Notes: a model not told the origin generated them from the letters alone. DNA of 52,964 nt from Dendronalium phyllosphericum CENA369 (GCF_016056275.1 NZ_JAECZA010000234.1:1-52964); one strand, 5' to 3'. Positions 26,845 to 36,271 are shown, counted from the first letter of the stretch. Translations and numbers: made by a program.

Positions 26845-27233
26845 TACTCTTGTATACCGAAATCAGATAAAATATCGCTGGAGGTTTTGTAAAAATCTTC
26901 TGATATTTCTATCTGTCCTTTCCAAATACCTAGAGGTCTAGAAGGCTTTTGAACAGATTCAGCGCTTTTTGTTGTATTATCTAGGGTTCCAGTAGACACA
27001 GTTAAACTAGGTGTATTACTTAATTCTACTCCTTGTAACGCTAAGGCTTCTTCAACAATTTTATTAGAAATACTTTCAGAAGTTTTAAAACTAGTTGTCA
27101 GTTCAAATTCAATATCCTTTACATTATTTGCTTTAATAATAGATTCAATTTCTTCTTTTAATAATTGTAAATCTGAAAGAGTTAAAGAAGGTAGTGTAGA
27201 CGATATTGAACGTACCTTTTCGCTACTAAACAT
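26844..27233 (-). CDS. Antitoxin partner of the VapC-type toxin
   Basis: A 129-residue protein upstream of and overlapping the PIN toxin. The last 35 residues (PRPLGIWKGQIEISEDFY, then DILSDFG) are the toxin-binding tail familiar from cyanobacterial DUF2281-like antitoxins. The first 95 residues are unusual: a helical segment (LTLSDLQLLKEEIESIIKA) and a Ser/Thr-rich linker, with no clear ribbon-helix-helix or AbrB DNA-binding motif that I can recognise. The protein is therefore longer than the usual 70-90-residue antitoxin and may have a different N-terminal domain. Assignment rests mainly on gene order and the tail. Confidence 0.72.
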   Translation of the reverse strand: MFSSEKVRSISSTLPSLTLSDLQLLKEEIESIIKANNVKDIEFELTTSFKTSESISNKIVEEALALQGVELSNTPSLTVSTGTLDNTTKSAESVQKPSRPLGIWKGQIEISEDFYKTSSDILSDFGIQE

Positions 27234-27482
27234 AATATTACTAGTTGTAAAATCGACTATAGTTAACAGCTAAAGACAAAATTTGATGACACTACTATTT
27301 TAATCTATCTGGTTAGGCTGCGATCGCACGGTGCTAGACCGATAGGTTTTTGATGTGCGATCTGCGCTTTACTACACCTCAGCCACAATGTGAGTATTGT
27401 TAAGTGTTTGCAATGTTTCCTGATGCATCTATAATCACCGCGCCAAAATTAAAGTAAGTTTTTCTAGCCAAGGGATTCGCTG

Positions 27483-29864
27483 ATGAAACCAACTTCGCGG
27501 TGGCTTATCAAAATGAAGCGTAAATTTTGGCATCAGTGCGATCGCAAAATTAGTAAAGTTATCTTGGCTATGCTGCTGATGTGTTTGGTGATGCGATCGC
27601 TTCCTTATTTTGCGCCGATTCGGGCCGCAGATATTACCCAAAATCAACTAGCTATGCAGTTTAGCGATCGCAATGGGCTACCATTAGGAACATTACTCAC
27701 CCGCGACCAAGACCATACAGCAGTAGTCCCATTAAATCAAGTGTCTCCCCAATTTATCCATGCTATTTTAGCTGCTGAAGATGGTAGCTTTTATCAGCAC
27801 GGGGCGTTGGATATGACAGCAGTTGTCCGCGCCATCAAAGAAGCTATTCACGCCAAAAGAATTGTTTCTGGTGCTTCCACAATTACTATGCAGTTGGCGC
27901 GGATGTTAGATCCTTCTTCCCGCACCTTCTTAGGTAAAGTACGCGAAATTTGGCTATCTTGGCGGTTAACGGCGGGGATGAACAAAGATGATATCCTTTC
28001 TGCATACATCAATCGGCTGCCAATGGGAGGAAATATATATGGTGTGGAAGCAGCAGCCCGTACTTATTTTTCCATCCCAGCTAGCGATTTGAATCTTGCC
28101 CAAGCTAGTCTTTTGGCAGCTATTCCCAATAATCCTACTTATTTCGACCCTTTGCAGCATTGGGCACGGTTGCAGCAACGACAAAGATACGTTCTCAATC
28201 GTATGGTACTAGATGGGTATATCACTCGCGCCACAGCAGAGCAAACCTACAGTGAAAAGGTTGTCTTTCAGTCTCGCCAACGGGGAATTATTGCCGCACC
28301 ACATTTTTTATTTTGGCTATCGACTCAGCTACCGCCACAGCATTCATCTCCGATCCGCACTACTATCAATCGTCCTTTGCAGCAATTTGTAGAAGCACAA
28401 GTACAGCAGGTTCTTTCCTCCCTCGCGGCTAATAATGTCCATGATGCTGCGGCTTTAGCGATCGATAACCATACTGGGGAAGTTTTAGCTTATGTTGGTT
28501 CGCCTGATTACTTTAATGAATTTAAATTGGGGCGCAACGATGGAGTCCAAGCACTGCGTCAACCGGGATCTACCTTGAAGCCTTTTGTGTATGAGTTAGC
28601 TTTAGAAAAAGGTCTGATTCGTCCAAATACCATTCTGGCAGATGTACCCGCCCACTACGCCATTCCTGGTGCGAAACTCTACAGCCCGACAGATTACACC
28701 GAACGTTTTCTCGGCCCGGTGCGGGTGCGGGTGGCTTTGGCTAATTCTCTGAATGTGCCAGCTGTGCGAGTACTAGAAAAAGTAGGGGTGCAAACTTTTT
28801 TGGAACGTCTGCATCAGCTAGGATTTGCCCACCTCAATCGCAGTGCGGAATATTACGGTTTGGGGTTAACTCTCGGTAGTGGCGAAGTCAGTTTGTGGGA
28901 ACTCGCTAGAGCTTACGTTACTTTAGCACGACAAGGACAAGCCACACCTTTAATCCCTTGTACAGACGAGATTAATCGCGTCTCTACTCCTCATTCCCCA
29001 ATCTCTTGTACAGACGCGATGAATCGCGTCTCTACTTCTCATTCTCCACTCCCCAACCGGACAACATGGCAACTGATAACCAACATGCTGAGTGACAGTC
29101 ATGCCCGTGCTACAGCTTTTGGTGTAGACTCGGTGTTAAGTTTGCCCTTTGCTACTGCTGTTAAAACTGGCACTTCCTCGAATTTCCGCGACACTTGGAC
29201 TGTGGGTTTTACTAGCGATTACACAGTAGCTACTTGGGTAGGTAATTTCAATGGCGAACCGATGCGGCAGGTGTCTGGTGTTACTGGGGCCGCACCTTTA
29301 TGGAACCGGATTATGTTACACCTGCACGAACATCAAGAACCAGCGGATTTTCTTCCTCCAGAGGGTTTGGTGCAATTACCGATATGTGCAATATCTGGTT
29401 TACGACCAACGCCAGATTGTACTTCTGTGGTGCAAGAATATTTCTCCCCGGCAGATAAAATTGCCTACGATACTCAAACCGATTTCAATTTGCCGCCAGA
29501 GTATGATGAGTGGTTGGCAAGACAGCAACAAACCTCGATCGCTACTAATAATTTCAGGATTTTATCTCCACACAATGGCGATATATTCTTGCTGTATCCT
29601 AGCGCCCAAACGCAGCAAAAATTGGAGTTGAAACTGGCGGGGACTAAATCAGCACCTGTAGAGTGGTGGCTGAACGGCCAAAAGCTAGATTCCCAGTCAG
29701 CTAATACTTTATTTTGGCATCTGCGTCCTGGTAACTGGACTTTAGAAGCGAGAAGTGGGGAAATGAGCGATAAGGTGAGTTTTCAAGTAGAGTTGGCTGG
29801 GATGAAAACCGCACGTCGAGGTTTTTCTATTGTTGATTCTAAAATAAGAAGCGATCGCCCTTAA
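27483..29864 (+). CDS. pbpC: Penicillin-binding protein 1C
   Basis: A 793-residue bifunctional class A PBP of the 1C type. After one membrane anchor (about residues 22-45) comes a GT51 glycosyltransferase (AAEDGSFYQHGALD with the catalytic Glu near 100; GASTITMQLARML), then the transpeptidase with active-site Ser in PGSTLKPF (about 360), SLN (about 425) and KTGTS (about 562), and the C-terminal BiPBP_C domain (about 690-785). Residues about 491-522 are an insert of two 16-residue repeats (PCTDEINRVST and SCTDAMNRVST) encoded by a palindromic intergenic repeat. All catalytic motifs are intact despite the insert. It polymerises and crosslinks peptidoglycan. Confidence 0.93.
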   Translation: MKPTSRWLIKMKRKFWHQCDRKISKVILAMLLMCLVMRSLPYFAPIRAADITQNQLAMQFSDRNGLPLGTLLTRDQDHTAVVPLNQVSPQFIHAILAAEDGSFYQHGALDMTAVVRAIKEAIHAKRIVSGASTITMQLARMLDPSSRTFLGKVREIWLSWRLTAGMNKDDILSAYINRLPMGGNIYGVEAAARTYFSIPASDLNLAQASLLAAIPNNPTYFDPLQHWARLQQRQRYVLNRMVLDGYITRATAEQTYSEKVVFQSRQRGIIAAPHFLFWLSTQLPPQHSSPIRTTINRPLQQFVEAQVQQVLSSLAANNVHDAAALAIDNHTGEVLAYVGSPDYFNEFKLGRNDGVQALRQPGSTLKPFVYELALEKGLIRPNTILADVPAHYAIPGAKLYSPTDYTERFLGPVRVRVALANSLNVPAVRVLEKVGVQTFLERLHQLGFAHLNRSAEYYGLGLTLGSGEVSLWELARAYVTLARQGQATPLIPCTDEINRVSTPHSPISCTDAMNRVSTSHSPLPNRTTWQLITNMLSDSHARATAFGVDSVLSLPFATAVKTGTSSNFRDTWTVGFTSDYTVATWVGNFNGEPMRQVSGVTGAAPLWNRIMLHLHEHQEPADFLPPEGLVQLPICAISGLRPTPDCTSVVQEYFSPADKIAYDTQTDFNLPPEYDEWLARQQQTSIATNNFRILSPHNGDIFLLYPSAQTQQKLELKLAGTKSAPVEWWLNGQKLDSQSANTLFWHLRPGNWTLEARSGEMSDKVSFQVELAGMKTARRGFSIVDSKIRSDRP
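28958..29035 (+). repeat. Palindromic repeat element inserted twice within pbpC
   Basis: Two 30-bp copies starting TTGTACAGACG and ending GCGTCTCTAC lie at 28958-28987 and 29006-29035 with a 48-bp period, preserving the reading frame. A third, inverted copy lies at 29883-29913 just after the gene. The elements can fold as hairpins (AGACGCGAT/ATCGCGTCT). Confidence 0.88.
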
Positions 29865-29882
29865 ATCCAGAAGCCAGTTATC

Positions 29883-29913
29883 GTAGAGACGCGATTAACC
29901 CTTGTCTGTACAA
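29883..29913 (-). repeat. Third copy of the TTGTACAGACG palindromic repeat
   Basis: Inverted copy, beginning GTAGAGACGCGATTAA, 19 bases after the pbpC stop. This is the expected intergenic location of the element and shows the source type of the two in-frame copies within pbpC. Confidence 0.85.
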
Positions 29914-29951
29914 TAGTCAGTTGTTATTCTTCTTACCTTCCCCCGTTCCCC

Positions 29952-30812
29952 TCAAACGGGCGGTTCCAGTTTGAGCAAACGACGCACGGCTTGTTCTATA
30001 TCTTGTTCTTTAATTAAAGACTCTCCGATGAGAGCCGCATGTGTACCAGCTTCGGCTATTAGTGATAAATCAGCGTGGCTGTATAGTCCAGATTCACTGA
30101 CTACAGTTACGCCTAAGTTTTGTAATTGCGATCGCCGCGCTGCCATGAGTCTTTGTGTTGTGCTGATATCAACTGTAAAATCTTCTAGGCTCTGATTGTT
30201 AATTCCTATTAAGCGGATGTCGTCTAGCTTGAGTGCTCGATCTAGTTCTGTCAAGTTATGAACTTCTACTAAAGCATTCATCCCCAAATAATGAATTACT
30301 CGTAACAAGTCTTGGAGTTCCCGATCTGTCAAAATTGCTGCCATAAGTAATACAGCATCTGCTCCTGCTGCCCTTGCTAAATAAATTTGGCAGGGGTCGA
30401 TAATAAATTCTTTGCACAAAAGAGGTAATGATATTCTCTGCCGGATTGCACGTAGAGTTTCAAAACTGCCATGATAAAATGATGCCTCTGTGACGACAGA
30501 TATACAAGCCGCGCCATTACGCTCGTAGACTTTTGCGATCGCTATTGGGTCAAAGTCCGATCTGATCGTCCCATAAATTGGCGATGCTCTCTGAATTTCT
30601 GCGATTAAACGCGGTCGAAAAGGATTTTGTTGCAAGGCGGTTAAGAAATCTCGCACGGTTGGGGCAGCAGTTAACTGGCGTTGCAAAGAAGCTAAAGACA
30701 TCTGTTGATGCATATGTACTACTTCTTGCTTTTTGTGCCACACAATCTCTCTGAGAATGGGATGTAGACGGGTATTAACAGGAGTACGTGGATAAATCAT
30801 AAGCTGCGACAA
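29952..30812 (-). CDS. Indole-3-glycerol-phosphate synthase-like protein (divergent TrpC)
   Basis: A 286-residue TIM-barrel protein aligning over its full length with TrpC, which closes the indole ring in tryptophan synthesis. The general acid Lys (LLCKEFIIDP), Glu in VEVHN, Asn in GINN, SESG and the first Glu in LIAEI are conserved. However, the loop normally read as EIKKASPSKG is EIQRASPIYG, and GINNRDL is GINNQSL, so a Lys and an Arg known in the family to contact the substrate are both Gln. No other trp gene is nearby. It may be a paralogue with altered substrate or activity; a complete housekeeping trpC elsewhere is expected but not visible here. Confidence 0.85.
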   Translation of the reverse strand: MSQLMIYPRTPVNTRLHPILREIVWHKKQEVVHMHQQMSLASLQRQLTAAPTVRDFLTALQQNPFRPRLIAEIQRASPIYGTIRSDFDPIAIAKVYERNGAACISVVTEASFYHGSFETLRAIRQRISLPLLCKEFIIDPCQIYLARAAGADAVLLMAAILTDRELQDLLRVIHYLGMNALVEVHNLTELDRALKLDDIRLIGINNQSLEDFTVDISTTQRLMAARRSQLQNLGVTVVSESGLYSHADLSLIAEAGTHAALIGESLIKEQDIEQAVRRLLKLEPPV

Positions 30813-31134
30813 ATCGGGAGATGGGGTGACTCAGAAAGATGAAGTCAGAAATCTTGTCCCTATTAGACTTAAGCACTGATACGAAAAATCAAAAGTAAAG
30901 TTTGGACGGTGTAGGCTAACAAAGCCCTTACCTCACCTAGCCCCAGTCTCAACAGACAATCTTTGTGCATCAGTCCTACCTCTTTTTAGGGAATGCCTCC
31001 GCTAAAGCTTCTTCATTCTTTCTGATAAAACTTGGTTAAAAACCTGCCCTAGAAGGGTTTGAATTGTTTGTTGTGAATATTTGGTTGGCAATCACCTCCA
31101 AAAATCGAGGTTGAGTTCAGATCGGTTTTTGCTT
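30813..31134. other. Intergenic region between TrpC-like and HetP-like genes
   Basis: About 320 bases upstream of the TrpC-like gene and downstream of the HetP-like gene, both on the minus strand. I see no further gene, repeat or clear terminator. Confidence 0.45.
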
Positions 31135-31419
31135 TTAGAGTCTGAGCCAATTTGATTTCATGTCAAAAACTTCTACTTTTTCGCGTTTACTCTCGGTGTC
31201 ATTTAATTTTGAGCTTTCAACTAAGCAATTGTTTTTCAAGAGTCGAATGTAGGTACGGTAGGGTATGTAGTCTATGGGATTGTAACCAGAAAAACGTAAA
31301 ATTAAAACACATGCCCAGGAATACTTACCGGCAATAATTGCTTTAACAATTTGTTCGATTTGTTCGGTGTTGATTTTTTTCGCTGTTTGTGTGTTGTAAG
31401 TGCTATCTGTTTGATGCAT
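31135..31419 (-). CDS. HetP-family protein
   Basis: A 94-residue protein whose residues 18-65 match the HetP family core: [19 protein letters not shown], then [14 protein letters not shown] and [14 protein letters not shown]. HetP and its paralogues control commitment to heterocyst differentiation in Anabaena downstream of HetR; short versions under 100 residues exist as paralogues. The N-terminal Thr/Gln-rich head and charged tail are poorly conserved. The assignment is from memory of the motif and should be confirmed by profile search. A 2.1-kb gene-free AT-rich region lies directly upstream of this gene. Confidence 0.7.
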   Translation of the reverse strand: MHQTDSTYNTQTAKKINTEQIEQIVKAIIAGKYSWACVLILRFSGYNPIDYIPYRTYIRLLKNNCLVESSKLNDTESKREKVEVFDMKSNWLRL

Positions 31420-33094
31420 AGTATGCTCTCTTTTATTAAACTTGTAATCCTAAGGGTAAGAATTGATTGAGTTGGCAATTGATGTTTTCTTATTTACTTT
31501 AAAAATAGGCCAGAAGGCATAAAGTATAAGGATTTTCATTGATGTCTATCTTTAGTTCAGTCATGGCGGAAGATACACGAAGATTGCTAAGGGTAGTGTT
31601 AGAGATGAATCAGTAAAAAATGCTGATATGCAGTGAAACCCAAGAAGTATGGTAAGCGAACTCTGAAAGTAGGGGAGAATTTAGCTAGTTGGCATTTTTA
31701 TCTGCCTAAAAAATCTAGTTAAACCAACCCCTACAGATGAACCGTGTTGCAGAAGCAGCTTCTGTTTTAAGCCTACTCAATATTCAGCAACAAATATACG
31801 ATTTATTTTTTGATAGACTTATCTTTTTTTTAGCTCCTGCAATTTAGGAGTTCTTGTTAACAAGGATTTATGATGTTTTTATTTTTATCTAAACAAAGCA
31901 AATTATACCAAGTTCTATTCAGTCAAACAAAAAGGTCAAACTAAAGATTCTTTTTTTATTTTGTCTTTTTCATTTTCGAGCATAACTATATATTGTGTTG
32001 CGATACGGGTCTGAATCGAAGCAAATAAAATTTGATTTATTTATGGTAAGTATAGAAACCATGAAATAAGTAAACTTGTGTCTATGAAAACAATACTAAT
32101 GCCAAATATTAGCTAAAATACGATTTTTTATCTTTTACGAGCTAAGTTAAATAGTTTCTATCTTTCGATAGTTGATAATTATACACTCTTACTAGTAAAC
32201 TACTAATTTTGTAGCAAATAATACTAGTACCTTAAATAATAAATCTGTTTGCAGTTTTTAAAACTGAGTAATACTTGCTGAGAAAGATTTCTAAAAACGA
32301 GCTACAGTATTATATCTAGAAATATAAATAAGTTTCAAGTTAAAAGCCTTACACAGTAAATAATCTTTGTGCACAAGCCGGAAATCAAAATACTATATTA
32401 GCAAGCTTTTAGAAAGTTAAAATCAAGCTGTTATAAATTAGCAGTCATAGTTTTGCTATGTAATATTTTTGCTGTAACTTGATTTGTGTTTTTGAATACA
32501 TGTACTTTTAACACTATCTATTTCTTTTGATAGATACTGAGTCTAGAAGAAATATGTAATTTTATGAAAATGTATAGCTTGCGAAAGATGATCTGATATA
32601 TTTTTCTATTAATATTTACCTCTGTGGTTAGATATCAAATAAAGCAAAAAAAATCATAAAATTCAAATGAATAAAAACTTTACTATTTGTTTAAAATGAA
32701 GTTTAATCATATAAAAATCTTTAAATTTAATGTAGATACGTTCGTGCTATTGTAAATAATAAATGCAGTACTTTATTATCTTTTTCTCTGTTGTAATTAC
32801 TTGTGTTATGTAAAAATTCGCAATTTATCTAAGTGCTTTATTGCAGATGTCCTGTTACATAAACTAAGAATATATAGTAAGTATGGTTAAGCTCGAAGTA
32901 ATTTTATTTTAAAACTACTTCTTTAATTAAAATTGAAAAATATATAATTTAAACTTAACTAGTATACTAAATTAAAGAATATATTTAAATCACATATATC
33001 AATTATTTAAAGTCAAGCTATAAATATAAATTTGATAGGTATTAGCTGTTTATTAAAAGCAGATTAAACTTTTGATAAAAATAACTATTCAGAT

Positions 33095-33135
33095 ATTAGC
33101 CAATGTCCAAAGATTGGCTAATTATTGTTTGTGTT
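33095..33135 (+). terminator. Terminator-like hairpin in the AT-rich gap
   Basis: ATTAGCCAAT (33095-33104) and ATTGGCTAAT (33113-33122) are perfect 10-bp arms with an 8-nt loop, followed by a T-rich tail. No protein gene precedes it on the plus strand for about 1.7 kb, so if real it ends a non-coding transcript. Confidence 0.4.
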
Positions 33136-33283
33136 TTTAATCCCCAATAAAAAATATTGTATTTTTATGTGAACAAGTTTAAAATATCTGTTTTGTGTTG
33201 GTAAAATCATATTTATAATAATAATATAAGTCTTAAATTTTTCTTATGTAAATTATTTACCTTTATTCAGGAAATAAATAGCC

Positions 33284-33316
33284 AATCAGAATTTGTGAAG
33301 GTTCTGATTATTTAGT
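33284..33316 (+). terminator. Second hairpin in the AT-rich gap
   Basis: AATCAGAA (33284-33291) and TTCTGATT (33302-33309) pair perfectly around a 10-nt loop, followed by ATTTAGTT. It lies 240 bases before the histidine kinase start. Its stem is AT-rich, so termination would be weak. Confidence 0.3.
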
Positions 33317-33549
33317 TAATGAAGTCCAAGAAGGGAATAGGGAAAATTATGGTGGCTATTATTTTAGTTAAATTGAAATTTAAATTGTTGCTACACCTAG
33401 AAGTCAAGCTGTAGACATTGCCTCTTCTCTAGGAGCGAATGCCCAGTTTCTCTACGTTTGGTCAAAATAAATGGTGAAAACTGAGAATCAACCACTATTT
33501 GTGTAGAACATTAGGACAAAAAATTTGGCTGTATGTGAGAAGAGTGAAG

Positions 33550-34722
33550 ATGCAAAAGTTGATTGATGAATTAGAGAATGCTGAAAAGCATTTGCAACAG
33601 GAAGTTTCTGAACTGAAGAAGAAAACAGCAGAGTTAGAAACATCCCTGTCTCTACTTCGTTCTACGCTCGAATCTACTGCCCATGGGATTGTTGCAGTAA
33701 ATCTTGAGGGAGATGTTATGAATATAAATCAAAAATTTCTGGATATGTGGCAGATTCCAGATTCGCTTACATTATCTCAAAATTCTCCTCAAGCTAGCCT
33801 ATTTTTCGAGAACCAATTAAAAAACCCAAATTCTTTTCGCCCATTTGTGGGGGAAGTTTCCAGTCAACCTGATTTTGAGGGCTATAACATTTTGGAATTG
33901 AAGGATGGAAGAATTTTTGCCCAATATTCTCAGCCGCAATGGTTGGGTGCCAGAATTATTGGTAGAGTGTGGAGCATTTGGGACATCAGCGATTACAAAC
34001 AGGTAGAATCGAAACTTCGTCAGACGTTACAACAAGTACAACAACTTAGAGAACAAAGAGCAAACTTTATTTCTCAGGTTTGTCATCAATTTCGCACGCC
34101 GTTGAATGTTGTTTCATTTTCTAATAGCTTACTCAAGAAACATATTGACGAATGGACAAAGGAGAAAACACAACCATTACTAGATCACATTCAAACAGCT
34201 GTTGAAAAGCTGAGTCAGATGCTGAATGATGTTCTATTGTTTGCCAATGCAGAAGTTGCAAAGCCAAACTTTGAGACCGAACCGCTTGATTTGGTGCGGT
34301 TGTGCAATGAGTTAATCACACAAATACAGAAAAGTAGCGCTCACCACATCAATTTTGTGAGCGAAGGTAGTTGCGGTAGCGTTTGTATCGATGAAAAACT
34401 GCTGGAACCTATTCTGAAGAACTTACTGGATAATGCATTTAAGTATTCTGCAAGTGATAGTCTAGTTGATTTACGACTTGCTTGTGAATCTGGGAAAGTA
34501 ATTTTCCAGGTTACAGATAGGGGTGTTGGTATTGCAGTCGCAGAGCGACAACGAATATTTGAACCTTTTTATCGAGGTAAAAATATCAAGAATATTCCCG
34601 GTACTGGATTAGGGTTATCTCTTGTTAAAACTCTTGTGGATTTATATGGCGGTGAAATTACGGTGGAAAGTGAAGTTGACGTAGGCACTACGTTTACTGT
34701 AATGCTGCCGTCGGTAAAGTAA
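33550..34722 (+). CDS. PAS-domain sensor histidine kinase
   Basis: A 390-residue kinase from the ATG at 33550 (AGAAGAG upstream; a TTG at 33499 would add 17 residues). It has an N-terminal coiled coil (ELENAEKHLQQEVSEL), a PAS domain (about 40-150; TAHGIVAVNLEGDVMNINQ), HisKA with H box FISQVCHQFRTPLNVV (about 175-190), N box LLDNAFKYS (about 300), G1 DRGVGI and G2 GTGLGLSLV. No membrane segment, so it senses a cytosolic or diffusible signal. The REC-AraC regulator gene follows 100 bases later and is the probable partner. Confidence 0.9.
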   Translation: MQKLIDELENAEKHLQQEVSELKKKTAELETSLSLLRSTLESTAHGIVAVNLEGDVMNINQKFLDMWQIPDSLTLSQNSPQASLFFENQLKNPNSFRPFVGEVSSQPDFEGYNILELKDGRIFAQYSQPQWLGARIIGRVWSIWDISDYKQVESKLRQTLQQVQQLREQRANFISQVCHQFRTPLNVVSFSNSLLKKHIDEWTKEKTQPLLDHIQTAVEKLSQMLNDVLLFANAEVAKPNFETEPLDLVRLCNELITQIQKSSAHHINFVSEGSCGSVCIDEKLLEPILKNLLDNAFKYSASDSLVDLRLACESGKVIFQVTDRGVGIAVAERQRIFEPFYRGKNIKNIPGTGLGLSLVKTLVDLYGGEITVESEVDVGTTFTVMLPSVK

Positions 34723-34819
34723 AATTTCAATTTTGTGTGTTTAAATTCTATGATTTTTTCAAAGAGTACTCAGTAGAGAGTTTAGTAATCATTCCTTGCC
34801 ACAATTTCTAGTAATAAAA

Positions 34820-35770
34820 ATGATGCATGAATCGACAACAATTCTCGTAATAGAAGATGATGCCTTTACCCGCGATGTCTTCTTAAAGGGTCTTGAAGCT
34901 GAAGGTTTTAACACAATAAGTGCTGAAAACGGTCTTGCTGGTATCGAAGAAGCACGAAAGCATTTACCCAATCTAGTAATTTGCGATATTGCAATGCCGG
35001 ATATGGATGGTTACGGAGTTTTGAATGCTCTGCGCCAAAATCCTTTCACTGCGGTTATTCCCTTCATTTTTCTTACTGGGAGTAATACTCAAGCATCTGT
35101 TCGCAAAGGTATGGAGTTGGGGGCCGACGATTATTTGATCAAACCTTCTACAGTAGACGAATTGCTGAAAGCGATCGCTATCCGATTAGAAAAGCAAGCT
35201 ATTCTCAGGTCTTGGTATGCTACTAATAGTGAAATCTCAGAATCCTTACCAATCAACACCACTTCATCGCTAAGCTCTGAGTTCTTTTTTCCATCAATTC
35301 CGCAATTCAAAGAAGTTTTCGACTACATTGAAGCGAACTACCATCAAGGGATTACTTTGGCTGATGTGGCTGTTGCAGTTGGTTATTCCCCAGCTTACTT
35401 AACCAGTAGGGTGGCAAAACAAACTGGAGAAACTGTCAACGGCTGGATTGTTAAGCGTCGCATGGCAGCAGCACGTCCTTTACTTAAAGAAACCGATCGG
35501 ACAATCGAGCAGATTGCCATAGCGTTGGGCTATCAAAATGCATGTCATTTCTCCCGCCAGTTTCGTCAATATCACGGGCAACCTCCAAAAATTTGGAGAA
35601 AACAAAATCAACCTCAACTATATCCAGTTTCCAGAAACGCAAATTTGCAAAGAACCAACACTCATCCGGCGATGAGAAACTATGTACCTTATAGTACTGA
35701 GTTGCAAGTTTTGGAAATTCCCAGCAGGAAGGATACAAGCCAGCGTTCTGAATTGTCGCGCACTAAATAA
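34820..35770 (+). CDS. Response regulator with REC and AraC-type HTH domains
   Basis: About 316 residues from ATG 34820 (an in-frame TTG at 34796 adds eight). The receiver domain (residues 8-125) has acidic pair EDD, phosphoacceptor Asp in VICDIAMPDMDG (about 53), Thr in FLTGS and Lys in IKPS. A linker leads to a two-HTH AraC domain (about 165-265; GITLADVAVAVGYSPAYLTSR and EQIAIALGYQNACHFSRQFR in two helices), then a basic, low-complexity tail. It should bind DNA when phosphorylated by the kinase encoded immediately upstream. Targets are unknown. Confidence 0.9.
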   Translation: MMHESTTILVIEDDAFTRDVFLKGLEAEGFNTISAENGLAGIEEARKHLPNLVICDIAMPDMDGYGVLNALRQNPFTAVIPFIFLTGSNTQASVRKGMELGADDYLIKPSTVDELLKAIAIRLEKQAILRSWYATNSEISESLPINTTSSLSSEFFFPSIPQFKEVFDYIEANYHQGITLADVAVAVGYSPAYLTSRVAKQTGETVNGWIVKRRMAAARPLLKETDRTIEQIAIALGYQNACHFSRQFRQYHGQPPKIWRKQNQPQLYPVSRNANLQRTNTHPAMRNYVPYSTELQVLEIPSRKDTSQRSELSRTK

Positions 35771-35799
35771 GAAAGTAAGAACTAGTTAAAACTGAGCGC

Positions 35800-36129
35800 T
35801 CAGTTTTGACTGCTTTTGGGCTTTGTCAGTTGCTGCACTAATACTTGCACTGCCAAAGCCAATAAACCAATCGCCACTATACCAAATATTCCACTTCCCA
35901 AGGCAACTACGCCTACAACCAAGGTACGAACGGCAGAGGTAATTTTCACTACTAATAGATTATCTGAGTGGATGGGTTTGCTGGCAAAATTTGTGGCGAT
36001 TTTAATCATCAGCGAATAAAGTGCAAATCCTAGTCCTCCGGAAATCACTGCTCCAGTTAGACAGCGTAACACAGTCATCGGAACCGACGCTTGAGCTTCT
36101 ACTTGTGGTGTTATATTTGGGTCACTCAT
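35800..36129 (-). CDS. DUF3082 family membrane protein
   Basis: A 109-residue protein with two or three hydrophobic segments (about residues 20-44 and 60-98) and short polar ends. Sequence and position match the cyanobacterial DUF3082 family, which is regularly encoded downstream of ispE. The gap of 142 bases to ispE is filled by heptamer repeats and a GA/CT-rich stretch. No biochemical function is known for the family. Confidence 0.8.
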   Translation of the reverse strand: MSDPNITPQVEAQASVPMTVLRCLTGAVISGGLGFALYSLMIKIATNFASKPIHSDNLLVVKITSAVRTLVVGVVALGSGIFGIVAIGLLALAVQVLVQQLTKPKSSQN

Positions 36130-36136
36130 ATTATTT

Positions 36137-36164
36137 TTGTCAGTTGTCAGTTGTCAGTTGTCAG
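36137..36164. repeat. Tandem TTGTCAG heptamers (STRR type)
   Basis: Four perfect TTGTCAG units lie between ispE and the DUF3082 gene, followed by AGGCAGGAGGCAG low-complexity sequence. This matches the short tandemly repeated repetitive sequences known from heterocystous cyanobacteria. Confidence 0.85.
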
Positions 36165-36271
36165 AAGGCAGGAGGCAGAAGTCGCAAGTCGCAAGTTATT
36201 CTCCCTCACTCCCTCATCTCCCTCATCTCCCCCTGCTCTCCTGCTTTCTTGTCAGCGCGTCTCCCAAGTTC

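Larger units (their letters stand above)
31420..33549. other. 2.1-kb AT-rich region without recognisable genes
   Basis: No open frame above 60 codons and no familiar RNA gene was seen. Base composition is far more A+T-rich than the flanks, with almost no HIP1 sites. Two terminator-like hairpins lie near the right side: ATTAGCCAAT/ATTGGCTAAT (33095-33122) and AATCAGAA/TTCTGATT (33284-33309), each followed by a T-rich tail. The region separates the divergent HetP-like and histidine-kinase genes and may contain long 5' leaders or unannotated small RNAs. Confidence 0.55.
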
